A DNA stretch of 64,000 nucleotides, taken from assembly GCA_028292485.1 (NCBI GenBank), contig JAQGMG010000046.1, positions 23,736 to 87,735 on the forward strand. Direction: 5' to 3'. Under the pieces are notes generated by a model. It saw only the letters and a list, made by a program, of their open reading frames with translations, searched no databases and was not told the origin of the DNA. Source of the DNA: Rhodocyclales bacterium (lineage in GTDB: Bacteria > Pseudomonadota > Gammaproteobacteria > Burkholderiales > Rhodocyclaceae). Within the stretch, counting starts at the first letter, position 1. Each line of letters starts with the position of its first letter. The translations under genes and the position numbers were made by a program. Below, in pieces: positions 19,020 to 26,935 of this stretch.

Positions 19020-19487
19020 TCAGTCAACACGGGGCTCAAGGAGATTGTAGACGGCGAGCGTCAACACAAAGCTAGCCAGAAGCACGTGAAAAACCGCGGG
19101 AATCCAGGCGCTGAACCAAGCCGAAGCCTCAGGGATTGCGAGCCCAACAACGAGCCGCCAGATCGAGCCGCCCATATAAACTCCTCCCAGCCATGCCAAT
19201 ACGTTTCCGACACGACGATCGGGACGCAGCGTGCCAGCCTGAATGCGCCACGATAGAAGCACCATGGACGTCAATATGACTAGTTGAGCGGACAGGAGCA
19301 GCCAATAGGGCAGGTTGCTGCCCTGAAAGGATTCAAAAGGCGGTAGAAAGGGTTGAGCGGCCCAGTGCTGGAGTGCTTGTCCTGAAACGCGGCATGCGAA
19401 CAAGAGCGACAAAGCCCACATCAAGCGGGCGTATCGGCGGAATCGGCGAAGCTGCGGGTAGGTCAAATTGTTTGTGCCGGATGTCAT
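19020..19487 (-). CDS. Small four-helix membrane protein of unknown function
   Basis: The 155-residue product has an N-terminal basic stretch (RRFRRYAR) and four hydrophobic segments at about residues 22-40, 60-80, 93-115 and 127-148. I do not recognise a family. It is the first gene of the three-gene unit with the hydroxylase/GH3 fusion and the epimerase: its stop lies 16 bp before the fusion start on the same strand. It may be a membrane partner of the hydroxylase domain. The 229 bases upstream (19488-19716) contain no gene I can support and presumably hold the operon promoter. Confidence 0.7.
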   Translation of the reverse strand: MTSGTNNLTYPQLRRFRRYARLMWALSLLFACRVSGQALQHWAAQPFLPPFESFQGSNLPYWLLLSAQLVILTSMVLLSWRIQAGTLRPDRRVGNVLAWLGGVYMGGSIWRLVVGLAIPEASAWFSAWIPAVFHVLLASFVLTLAVYNLLEPRVD

Positions 19488-19716
19488 GCAACCAGTCTGC
19501 CATGTTCAGGGAGCGGCGGCATTGGTAAGGCCGCGTTTCGCGACTATGCCATGTAGGCAGCCGACAGCACCAGTCAGTCGCACTCGTCGCTACCGAAGCG
19601 CTCAAGGTTTTATGGCATGGGACTCTTGTCACATGACGATGCCTGACATACCTTTCTGGACCGTGGGGAGTGCCGGACGCGGGTTTTGAGACAGATCAAG
19701 AGGTAACGTACAAGTC

Positions 19717-20490
19717 CTAACGCTTCAGCTTGTACCCCGTCCTGAATATCCACGCTACCACCGCGAGCGAAGCGCTCATGAAGAGCACTGTCACCGACAG
19801 GCTGATACCGATGCTGACGTCGGAGACATCGTAGAAGCTCCAGCGAAAGCCGCTGATCAGGTAGACCACCGGATTGAACAGCGACACCTTTTGCCAGAAT
19901 TCCGGAAGCATGTTGATGGAATAGAAGCTGCCGCCAAGGAAAGTCAGTGGGGTGATGATCAGGAGTGGTACGACCTGCAGTTTTTCGAAGTTGTCGGCCC
20001 AGATGCCGATGATGAAACCGACGAGGCTGAACGTCACGGCCGTGAGCACGAGGAACAGCACCATCCACAAGGGATGCGCGATACGCAGCGGTACGAACAG
20101 GCTGGCAGTGGCGAGAATGATGAGACCGAGGATTATCGATTTGGTGGCCGCCGCGCCGACGTAACTCAGCACGATCTCGATGTACGACACCGGCGCCGAC
20201 AGCAGCTCGTAGATCGTGCCGGTGAACTTCGGGAAGTAGATGCCGAACGAGGCGTTGGAAATGCTTTGCGTCAGTAGTGACAACATGATCAGGCCGGGCA
20301 CGATGAAGGCGCCGTAACTGATGTTGTCGATCTCGGGAATGCGTGAGCCGATGGCGCCGCCGAAGACCACGAAATACAGCGAGGTGGAGATGACCGGCGA
20401 GATGATGCTCTGCATCAGAGTGCGCCAGGTGCGCGCCATCTCGAAACGGTAGATGGCGCGAATGGCGTGAACATTGAGGTGAGAACTCAT
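19717..20490 (-). CDS. ABC-2 type exporter permease, YadH-like
   Basis: This inner-membrane permease of an ABC-2 exporter has 257 residues, six predicted helices and the family motif [16 protein letters not shown] near residues 55-70. It closely resembles E. coli YadH in length and motif order ([28 protein letters not shown]). Its partner ATPase is encoded just upstream, so the pair forms a YadGH-type exporter of unknown substrate. The first three codons (ATG at 20488-20490) lie inside the 27-bp terminal repeat of the inserted element, so its translation start is set by the element. A two-codon ORF (ATGAAATGA) overlaps the start. A broken second copy of its 3' end is at 15136-15320. Confidence 0.9.
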   Translation of the reverse strand: MSSHLNVHAIRAIYRFEMARTWRTLMQSIISPVISTSLYFVVFGGAIGSRIPEIDNISYGAFIVPGLIMLSLLTQSISNASFGIYFPKFTGTIYELLSAPVSYIEIVLSYVGAAATKSIILGLIILATASLFVPLRIAHPLWMVLFLVLTAVTFSLVGFIIGIWADNFEKLQVVPLLIITPLTFLGGSFYSINMLPEFWQKVSLFNPVVYLISGFRWSFYDVSDVSIGISLSVTVLFMSASLAVVAWIFRTGYKLKR

Positions 20491-20753
20491 TTCATGAATA
20501 CCTGTGAGTGCGACGGCCCTTTTCCGGGATGCAGTGCAAGGCGTGAGGAGCGCTGCTTGGTGTTGCCAAGTGAGCGACGAGCAACGCAGCAATGCGCCCG
20601 GAAAAGAGCCGTCCCTCCGGGTTGCGGTTCAATGCGGCCCCCGCGTCGTTGCGCTCGTCGTTCAGGAGAACCACCCTGAACTTCCTCGCGGCGCCTTGCG
20701 GGCATCCGCATTGAATCACAACGCATCTCACAGGTATTCATGAAATGAGTTCT
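20482..20753. mobile_element. 272-bp structured element with perfect 27-bp terminal inverted repeats
   Basis: Positions 20482-20508 and 20727-20753 are exact inverted copies (AGAACTCATTTCATGAATAC at the left start). Inside are nested hairpins: GACGGCCCTTTTCCGGG at about 20512-20528 against a near-complement at about 20597-20613, TTCAATGCGG (20628-20637) against CCGCATTGAA (20706-20715), and GTTCAGG/CCTGAAC within that. No transposase is present. The size, terminal repeats and position between two genes of one operon suggest a non-autonomous MITE-like element, or an intercistronic RNA structure derived from one. A 79-codon frame crosses it but shows no recognisable protein. Confidence 0.75.
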
Positions 20754-20755
20754 TA

Positions 20756-21688
20756 TCATTGTTTGCCCTCCACGAGGCTGACAAAAATATCTTCAAGCGA
20801 ACTCTGCGTGGTATGCAGATCCTTGAAGCGGATGCCGGCGTCATTGAGTGCCTTGAGCAGATCGGCGATTTCCACTTTCTCGCTGGCGTCGTAGGTGTAG
20901 ACCAGTTCGTTGCCGTTCTGCGCCAGCGACAGCTGGTAGTGATCGAAGCCTGCAGGTACTGCTTGCATCGGTTGCTCCAGCTGCAGAGTCATCTGTTTCT
21001 TGCCCAGCTTGCGCATCAGTTCGGCCTTGTCCTCGACGAGGATGATCTGGCCCTTGTTGATCACACCGATGCGGTCGGCCATTTCTTCGGCTTCCTCGAT
21101 GTAATGCGTAGTCAGGATGACGGTCACGCCGGTAGCGCGCAGTGCCCGCACCAGCGCCCACATGTCGCGCCTCAATGTTACGTCGACGCCCGCCGTGGGC
21201 TCGTCGAGAAACAGCACTTGCGGTTCGTGCGACAGCGCCTTGGCGATCATCAGGCGGCGCTTCATGCCGCCGGAGAGGGCGATGATTTTGCTGTCGCGCT
21301 TTTCCCACAGCGACAGGTCCTTCAGCGTTTTCTCGATGTGCGCCGGGTTCGCAGGCTTGCCGAACAGGCCGCGGCTGAACGAGACCGTGTTCCACACCGT
21401 TTCGAACGCATCCGTGGTCAGCTCCTGTGGCACCAGGCCAATGACCGTGCGCGCGGCGCGGTAGTCGCGAACGATGTCGTGACCATCGACAGTGATTTGA
21501 CCCTCGCTCGGATTGACGATGCCGCAGATGGTGCTGATCAGCGTCGTCTTGCCTGCACCGTTGGGCCCCAGCAGCGCGAAGATCTCGCCACGGCGGATAT
21601 CGAGATTGATGTCCTTGAGCGCCTCGAAGCCGGACGCATAGGTCTTGAACAGCTTGCTGACGGAAATGATTACTGAGTTGGCTGACAT
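20756..21688 (-). CDS. ABC exporter ATPase, YadG-like
   Basis: The 310-residue ATP-binding subunit energises the ABC-2 permease encoded downstream. The Walker A ([11 protein letters not shown], near residue 40), Q-loop (VPQE), signature (LSGGMKRRL), Walker B ([12 protein letters not shown]) and switch His ([14 protein letters not shown]) are all intact. The ~90-residue C-terminal extension is typical of DrrA/YadG exporters. The ATG at 21688 gives [14 protein letters not shown]. The stop TGA at 20756-20758 lies three bases before the terminal repeat of the inserted element, so co-transcription with the permease must pass through a large hairpin. The exported substrate is unknown. Confidence 0.92.
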   Translation of the reverse strand: MSANSVIISVSKLFKTYASGFEALKDINLDIRRGEIFALLGPNGAGKTTLISTICGIVNPSEGQITVDGHDIVRDYRAARTVIGLVPQELTTDAFETVWNTVSFSRGLFGKPANPAHIEKTLKDLSLWEKRDSKIIALSGGMKRRLMIAKALSHEPQVLFLDEPTAGVDVTLRRDMWALVRALRATGVTVILTTHYIEEAEEMADRIGVINKGQIILVEDKAELMRKLGKKQMTLQLEQPMQAVPAGFDHYQLSLAQNGNELVYTYDASEKVEIADLLKALNDAGIRFKDLHTTQSSLEDIFVSLVEGKQ

Positions 21689-21799
21689 GAAGCGGTGCCA
21701 TTGAGTCTGACGGAGTCAGGACGATAGCAAAGCTCGGCGGGCCTGTCGCCCCTTCCGCAGGGGCGAGGATAAGGTACTGAAATGAAAGGCCGAGCCCGG

Positions 21800-23530
21800 C
21801 TAACCGAAGGCGCTGTGCAGGCCCATCAGCACGATGACAATCGCCAGCACCAGCGACACGCCTTTCCAGAACGCTGCCGGGTGCTGTTCGACCAGTGGCG
21901 GGCGACTGCGGTCCAGGAGGTCGACGTTGGGATGTCGCAGGTCGAACACGAATTCCGATAGCTCGGCATAGCGCTTGTACGGGTCGGGATGCACGGCCTT
22001 GCGCAAAGCGCCATCGACCCACACGGGAATCTCCCTGTCATCGTCGAGCACCGAGCGATAGCGCAGCTTCTTCTGCGCCGCTTTCGTGCGCGACTTCGCC
22101 ACCTCGGCGCCATAGGGCAGCTTGCCGCACAGCATCTGGTAGGCGATGACGCCGAGAGAGAAGATGTCGGAACGCGGCGAAGCGTTTTCACCGAGAAAAT
22201 ATTCCGGCGCGGTGAATTGTGGGGTGCCGAGGATGTCGCCACGGTCGGCAGCGGGTGTCGACTCGATCACGCCGGTAACGCGCGTCGAGCCGAAGTCGAT
22301 GATCTTCACCGTGCCGGTAGCATCGATCATGATGTTCTCCGGCCGCAGGTCCTGGTGCAGCATCTCCAGCCGGTGGAACGCACGCAAGCCCCTGGCGATC
22401 TGCTCGACGATGCCGCGCACGGCTTCGAGATCGGGCCTGGGGTTGTCGGTCATCCACTGTGCCAGCGTCTGGCCCTCGATGAACTCCGTCACCACGTACA
22501 GGTAGTTGCGCTTGCGTGTCTGGCAGGGCTTGAGCACATGTGCGCTATTGATGCGCCGTGCGACCCATTCTTCCATCAGGAAGCGTTCGAGGTAGTCCGT
22601 GTTGCCACCCAGATCTATCGATGGTGTCTTGAGAATGACGACAGCATCGGTCTCGATATCTACGGCCAGGTAGATGTGACTGCGGCTGCTGCCATGCACC
22701 TCGCGCACGATCCTGTAGCCATCGAAAACCGCGCGGGCTTCGAGCATCGGCGGCAGTGGCAGGCCGGAAAACTGCTGTTGGATCTCGCCGGCCTCGGGGC
22801 TCGACAATGCGTCGATGCGCACGATCTGCAGCGTCAGATTGTCGGGGCTTTCGCGCCGGTAGGCTTCCTCGACAATGGTCTTCGCTGCGACATCGAGTTC
22901 GTCCGCATGCTCGCGAATCGCAGCCACGATGAAGCGGGCATCGACGTGCTCATACACGCCGTCCGTTGCCAGCACGAAGATATCGCCAGTCTCCAGTGGA
23001 TGCGACTGGTAGTCGATTTCCAGCTGCGGGCTCATGCCCAGTGCGCGGCTCAGGTAGCTTTGTTCCGACGACGCAAAAACGCGATGATCGTTGGTCAACT
23101 GCTCAAGCGAGTTGCCACGCATGCGACAGATGCGCGTGTCGCCGACGTGGAAGGTATGTGCCGTGGTGGATTTGATGATCAGCGCACTCAGCGTGCAAAC
23201 ATAGCCCTTGTCCTTGTCATAAGGGTTCTGGCTACGCCGGGTCTGCGAATGCAGCCAGGAGTTGGTCGCGACCAGCACGCGCTGTGCCGAGGTCTTCACC
23301 GACCAGGCTTCCGACGTGCAGTAGTAATCTTCGAGAAAGGCCTTCACCGCCGATTCGCTGGCGATCTGGCTCACGTCGCTGCTGCTGATGCCGTCGGCCA
23401 GCGCGATGGCTATGCCTTTCGAGCGCAGCAGAGGCTCGACAGGAATGCATACGCCATGGAAATCCTGGTTGATTTCCTTGCGACCCTTGTCGGAGTACTG
23501 CCCGGTGGAGATTTTCAATTCGTTGGACAT
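21800..23530 (-). CDS. Bifunctional PP2C phosphatase / Ser-Thr protein kinase, membrane-anchored
   Basis: The 576-residue protein has an N-terminal PP2C phosphatase (about 5-240) and a Hanks-type kinase (about 268-530), then a single C-terminal membrane helix (about 553-572). The phosphatase metal ligands are present: NQD (D23), ADG (D46), TDG (D190) and DN (230-231). The kinase has the ATP lysine (K301 in VILKTPS), catalytic HQDLRPEN (D394) and DFG (412-414). Its glycine loop is poor in glycine (EVHGSSRSH). The ATG at 23530 starts MSNELKIS. Members with this fusion recur in nitrate/nitrite assimilation loci of proteobacteria, and here the gene lies 49 bp downstream of a nitrite channel, so regulation of nitrogen transport or metabolism by phosphorylation is likely. 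The substrate protein is unknown. Confidence 0.92.
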   Translation of the reverse strand: MSNELKISTGQYSDKGRKEINQDFHGVCIPVEPLLRSKGIAIALADGISSSDVSQIASESAVKAFLEDYYCTSEAWSVKTSAQRVLVATNSWLHSQTRRSQNPYDKDKGYVCTLSALIIKSTTAHTFHVGDTRICRMRGNSLEQLTNDHRVFASSEQSYLSRALGMSPQLEIDYQSHPLETGDIFVLATDGVYEHVDARFIVAAIREHADELDVAAKTIVEEAYRRESPDNLTLQIVRIDALSSPEAGEIQQQFSGLPLPPMLEARAVFDGYRIVREVHGSSRSHIYLAVDIETDAVVILKTPSIDLGGNTDYLERFLMEEWVARRINSAHVLKPCQTRKRNYLYVVTEFIEGQTLAQWMTDNPRPDLEAVRGIVEQIARGLRAFHRLEMLHQDLRPENIMIDATGTVKIIDFGSTRVTGVIESTPAADRGDILGTPQFTAPEYFLGENASPRSDIFSLGVIAYQMLCGKLPYGAEVAKSRTKAAQKKLRYRSVLDDDREIPVWVDGALRKAVHPDPYKRYAELSEFVFDLRHPNVDLLDRSRPPLVEQHPAAFWKGVSLVLAIVIVLMGLHSAFG

Positions 23531-23579
23531 GAGAGGGAAAAGCCCCGCCGGAAGTGGCAGGGCTTCCATCTTACGCAGA

Positions 23580-24392
23580 TCAGCCCAGCGTGCGCTTCGG
23601 TGCCGTTTTTATGTGTGTTGCATACAACGTGAGGCCGGTGAAGGCCAGACCGCCCACCAGATTGCCCAGCACGGTGGGGATCTCGTTCCAGATCAGGTAG
23701 TCCATGATCGTGAAGTGTGCGCCCAGCAGCAGGCCCGAGGGGAACAGGAACATGTTTACGATGGAGTGCTCGAACACCATGTAGAAGAACAACATGATGG
23801 GCATCCACATGGCGATTACCTTGCCGCTGACATGGGTAGATATCATCGCTCCGACCACGCCGGCTGACACCATCCAGTTACACAGCATGCCGCGCACGAA
23901 CAGCGCGAGCATGCCGGCCGCGCCGTGCGACTGGTAGCCCAGCGTACGATTCTCGCCGATGACGCCGATCGCCTTGCCCACCGCATTAGGCTCCACCGAG
24001 AAGCCGTACGTGACGTAGATCGCCATCATCACGGCCACCGTGAAGGCACCGAGGAAGTTGCCTGTGAATACCAGGCCCCAATTGCGCAGCACACCGCCGA
24101 GGGTGACGCCGGGGCGCTTGTCGATCAGCGCCAGCGGTGCCAGCACGAAGACGCCCGTCAGCAGATCGAAGCCGAACAGGTACAGCATGCAGAAACCCAC
24201 CGGGAATAGCACCGCGCCCAGCAGCGGCTGGCCGGTCTGCACGTTGATGGTGACGGCGAACCAGGCGGCCAGCGCCAGGATTGCGCCCGCCATGAAGGCG
24301 CGGATCACCGTGTCCCGCGTGGACATGAATATTTTGGATTCACCCGCATCAACCATCTTCGTCACGAATTCCGAAGGAACCAGATAAGCCAT
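23580..24392 (-). CDS. Formate/nitrite transporter family channel (NirC/FocA-like)
   Basis: This 270-residue inner-membrane channel of the FNT family has six helices and forms pentamers that pass small monovalent anions. Typical motifs are ILALAAWFAVTIN, FPVGFCMLYLFGFDLLTG, GLVFTGNFLGAF and LFFYMVFEHSIVNMF. With nirB and a nitrogen-locus kinase nearby, nitrite is the likely substrate. The ATG at 24390-24392 follows a GGAG site; in-frame codons upstream run into the leader hairpin and are rejected. It is the first gene of a probable operon with the PP2C/kinase. A strong hairpin with a U-run in its leader suggests attenuation. Confidence 0.92.
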   Translation of the reverse strand: MAYLVPSEFVTKMVDAGESKIFMSTRDTVIRAFMAGAILALAAWFAVTINVQTGQPLLGAVLFPVGFCMLYLFGFDLLTGVFVLAPLALIDKRPGVTLGGVLRNWGLVFTGNFLGAFTVAVMMAIYVTYGFSVEPNAVGKAIGVIGENRTLGYQSHGAAGMLALFVRGMLCNWMVSAGVVGAMISTHVSGKVIAMWMPIMLFFYMVFEHSIVNMFLFPSGLLLGAHFTIMDYLIWNEIPTVLGNLVGGLAFTGLTLYATHIKTAPKRTLG

Positions 24393-24410
24393 AACTTCTC
24401 CTTGCGTACT

Positions 24411-24468
24411 GAAAAACAAAAAGGCGCCTATTTCCGTACCTCGGATCGAGGTCACGAAAATAGACGCC
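24411..24468 (-). promoter_or_regulatory. Terminator-like hairpin in the leader of the nitrite channel gene (attenuator candidate)
   Basis: On the minus strand, 24468-24423 folds into a stem of about 18 pairs with two mismatches and one bulge around a 3-nt loop. It is followed at once by T5-G-T5 (24422-24412). The U-run ends about 20 bases before the ATG, too close for a promoter to lie between. Transcripts of the channel gene must therefore read through an intrinsic-terminator-like structure. This is the layout of a transcription attenuator, as in NasR/NasT-controlled nitrate and nitrite genes; the regulator itself is inference. Confidence 0.6.
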
Positions 24469-24737
24469 ATCGTCTATTTGAATAATCTAGTCAGGGTTGC
24501 GAGTCACCTCGCGTTGTCAGACAACCGTTTGCCTGGCCGCTTCAGAAAGCAGGTTTCGCGCCATTGCAGTCAGCTGCCGTGGCCACTGCGTTTCATGCGG
24601 AATCAAGCGCTTGCATTGCAGTGCCGCAGCACCAGCGGGGTGCGCAATCAATCGGAGTTGGTGCAGGTTTTCGTGATGCAGTGCAATGCCATGAGGGCTG
24701 TGATCCCCGTTGCCCGGTACGTTGCCAACGCACAGAT
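24469..24737. other. Intergenic region upstream of the nitrite channel
   Basis: No gene is visible here. On the minus strand, a GTTGT-CTG-ACAAC palindrome (about 24517-24529) and a GCGAG-GTGA-CTCGC hairpin (about 24502-24515) lie upstream of the attenuator-like stem. They could be operator or antitermination elements. The channel promoter should be in this stretch, but I could not place it with confidence. Confidence 0.4.
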
Positions 24738-25655
24738 CTAACGCACAAAAGCCTGCGTCAGATACGCTGGCGCGCTCTGCCTGCCGACCAGACCACCCAC
24801 CGCCAGCAGCGCCATCAGGTAAGGCAGCATGATGAGCAATGCGTTCGGCACGTTGATGCCCATCGCCGGTAGCTGGAACTGCAGCGCTGTCGCGGCGCCG
24901 AAGAACAGGCAGGCCAGTACGGTGCGGCCGATCTTCCAGTTGCCGAATATGACAGCGGCAAGCGCCAGGTAACCGCCACCATTGGTCATGCCTTCGGTGA
25001 AGGTGTGGATGTCACCGATGGACAGGAAGCAGCCCGCCAGTGCCGACATGAAGCCGGTGAAGAACACTGCGCCATAGCGGATACGCGTCACCGACAAGCC
25101 GGACTTGTCGACCGCACGCGGCTCGGCTCCCGCCGCATGCACGGCCAGACCGAGCGCGGTGTAGCGCATCACCCAGGCAGCGATGGCCACGACGACCAGC
25201 CCCGCGTACAGCAGCCAGGTCTGGTGAAACACTGCGTCGCCGAACCAGGGAATGTCGCCGAGAAATGGCGGCGCCCATTTGTCGAGGCCGGGGATCTCCG
25301 TGCGCGAGCGGCTGCCAAGGATTGCGCGATATGCGGTTGTCGTGGCGCCGAGTACGAGGATGTTGATGCCGATGCCGGTGACGATCTGGTTGGCGCGCAG
25401 GGTATTGCTGAGGAAGGCCTGCAACGCCGCAACGGGAATCACGGCGACGATGCCGATGAGCAGGCCCAGCACGGGGCTGCCTGTGTATAGCGAACCCATG
25501 GCGCCGCCGAAGGCGCCCATCAGCATCATGCCCTCGACGCTCATGTTGAGCACGCCGGCACGTTCGCTGACCAGCTCGCCGGCGGCGCTGAGCAGCAGCG
25601 GCATGGCCAGACGTATGCTGGAGCCGGCGAACACCGCGACCATTTCGACGCTCAT
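24738..25655 (-). CDS. BMP-type ABC importer permease 2
   Basis: This membrane subunit belongs to an ABC importer whose homologues take up nucleosides, purines or simple sugars (BmpG/YufQ-like). The 305 residues carry eight to nine hydrophobic segments and the branched-chain/BMP permease pattern (LSAAGELVSERAGVLNMSVEGMMLMGAF near the start; NPNA-type LFGAATALQF near the end). The ATG at 25653-25655 follows GGAGGA at good spacing; an upstream in-frame extension overlaps the first permease gene and is rejected. It is the last gene of the four-gene operon (binding protein, ATPase, permease 1, permease 2), 28 bp after permease 1. Confidence 0.9.
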   Translation of the reverse strand: MSVEMVAVFAGSSIRLAMPLLLSAAGELVSERAGVLNMSVEGMMLMGAFGGAMGSLYTGSPVLGLLIGIVAVIPVAALQAFLSNTLRANQIVTGIGINILVLGATTTAYRAILGSRSRTEIPGLDKWAPPFLGDIPWFGDAVFHQTWLLYAGLVVVAIAAWVMRYTALGLAVHAAGAEPRAVDKSGLSVTRIRYGAVFFTGFMSALAGCFLSIGDIHTFTEGMTNGGGYLALAAVIFGNWKIGRTVLACLFFGAATALQFQLPAMGINVPNALLIMLPYLMALLAVGGLVGRQSAPAYLTQAFVR

Positions 25656-25683
25656 TGCATAGTCCTCCGCCGCGTGCTCATTC

Positions 25684-26766
25684 TCATTTGCCACTCCTCT
25701 TGCGTTCCATCCAGAACGCTGCACCGGCCAGCGTGACGATGATCACCCCCTGGATCACCATGACAATGGCACTCGGTATGCCCGCTGCCAGTTCCATGTT
25801 GATGCCGCCGGAACGCAGGAAGCCGAACAGCAGCGCGCTGGCGATGACGCCCGGCACCGAGCCGCGCGCCAGCAGGCCGACGACGAGACCATCGAATCCA
25901 TAGCCTGACGAGAAGCGCGCTTTGAGGCTGTACTGGTCGCCCTGCAGCATGAATGCACCGGCCAGCCCGCCGAGCGCGCCGGCGAGAAACAGCACCAGCA
26001 GGATCGACGGCACGATGGCGATGCCGGCGCGGCGTGCCGCAACCGGGTTGAGGCCGACAGCGCGCAGGCGCAAACCGAACACCGTCTTGTCGAGCACGAT
26101 GGCGACGATCACGGCCAGCACCAGTGCAATCGGCAGACCCCAGTGCAGCGGCATGCTGTAGTCGCCGGTGAGTAGCGGAATCTTCGTGACTTCCGGAATC
26201 TCCAGCGACTCAGGCAGCGTGGCCGTGTTGTGCATCGGCTGGCGCAGCAACGATTCGGACTGCACGCACCAATACACCAGCCACACGGCAATGAATGACA
26301 TCAGCAAAGTGCTGATGACTTCGTTGGTGCCCACTTTCGCCTTGAGCACACCGGCAATGCCGCCCCACGCGCCACCGGCCAGCGCAGCAGCGATCATTGG
26401 CACGATGAAGGGCAGGGGGCCGGGCAGATGGCTGGCGCCGCCGTAGAGACTCATCGCAGTCGCGGCGATGCCGCCTAGCGCGATCTGCCCCTCGCCACCG
26501 ACATTGGTGAGGTTGGCGCGATTGGCGAGCACGAAGCCGACACCGACGAGGCCCAATGCCAGCGCGCGATTGACCGACGCGGCAATCGCATACGGCGAAC
26601 CCCATGCGCCTTCGGCAAATGCGGAGATGGCATCGGTGAGCGGCACGCCCATGCTGGCAACGAGTACGAGGCCCACGAGAATTGCGAAGAGCACGGCGGC
26701 GAGCGAGATCCAGATGGCGGTCTGTAGGCGCGCCTGCTGCCAGAGGTTGATGGCCATGGTTGTCAT
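25684..26766 (-). CDS. BMP-type ABC importer permease 1
   Basis: This 360-residue inner-membrane permease pairs with the one downstream (BmpF/YufP-like). The family pattern VLANRANLTNVGGEGQIALG is at about residues 76-95, and ARGSVPGVIASALLFGFLRSGG is near the C-terminus, with about ten hydrophobic segments overall. The ATG at 26764-26766 gives MTTMAINLWQQ; a second ATG nine bases inside is possible. The gap to the ATPase gene (26767-26935) contains a palindromic repeat, so expression of the two permeases may be uncoupled from the upstream genes. Confidence 0.9.
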   Translation of the reverse strand: MTTMAINLWQQARLQTAIWISLAAVLFAILVGLVLVASMGVPLTDAISAFAEGAWGSPYAIAASVNRALALGLVGVGFVLANRANLTNVGGEGQIALGGIAATAMSLYGGASHLPGPLPFIVPMIAAALAGGAWGGIAGVLKAKVGTNEVISTLLMSFIAVWLVYWCVQSESLLRQPMHNTATLPESLEIPEVTKIPLLTGDYSMPLHWGLPIALVLAVIVAIVLDKTVFGLRLRAVGLNPVAARRAGIAIVPSILLVLFLAGALGGLAGAFMLQGDQYSLKARFSSGYGFDGLVVGLLARGSVPGVIASALLFGFLRSGGINMELAAGIPSAIVMVIQGVIIVTLAGAAFWMERKRSGK

Positions 26767-26812
26767 TGCGGAATCCTGCTGGCAAGTAGTCCGGTGCCAG
26801 AACACTCCACTT

Positions 26813-26889
26813 CGTCATTCCCGCGAAAGCGGGAATCCACTTGCCGGGACCGCCCGTAGAAGTGGATCCCCGCTTTCGCGGGAATGACG
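26813..26889. repeat. Palindromic repeat, copy 1 (GTCATTCCCGCGAAAGCGGG family)
   Basis: Arms of 29 bp (26813-26841 and 26861-26889) are inverted copies with one mismatch around a 19-bp centre. The same element is at 32445-32524. This is a widespread class of intergenic bacterial palindrome. Here it lies inside an operon, between the importer ATPase and permease genes, where the transcript would form a very stable hairpin. Confidence 0.9.
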
Positions 26890-26935
26890 GAAAGGATTTT
26901 TTTGTCCGGGCTCGTCATCACTGTCCAGTTCGTGC

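Noticed and set aside
19003..19039. TTG start for the hydroxylase/GH3 fusion at 19039
   Set aside because: It would overlap the upstream gene and adds 12 residues of no family likeness; the ATG at 19003 is adequate.
20492..20731. 79-codon frame within the terminal-repeat element
   Set aside because: No recognisable domain, and it overlaps the hairpin arms; better explained as chance within a structured element.
21989..23632. Plus-strand 547-codon frame antisense to the PP2C/kinase gene
   Set aside because: The opposite strand carries complete phosphatase and kinase motifs, so this frame is a by-product.
24469..24560. ANTAR (NasR/NasT) double-hairpin target upstream of the nitrite channel attenuator
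   Set aside because: Small hairpins are present, but none has the six-base loop with A at position 1 and G at position 4 expected of ANTAR sites.
24560..24680. Sigma54 promoter (GG-N10-GC) upstream of the nitrite channel
   Set aside because: The best GGCAC...TGC candidates have the wrong spacing by one base.
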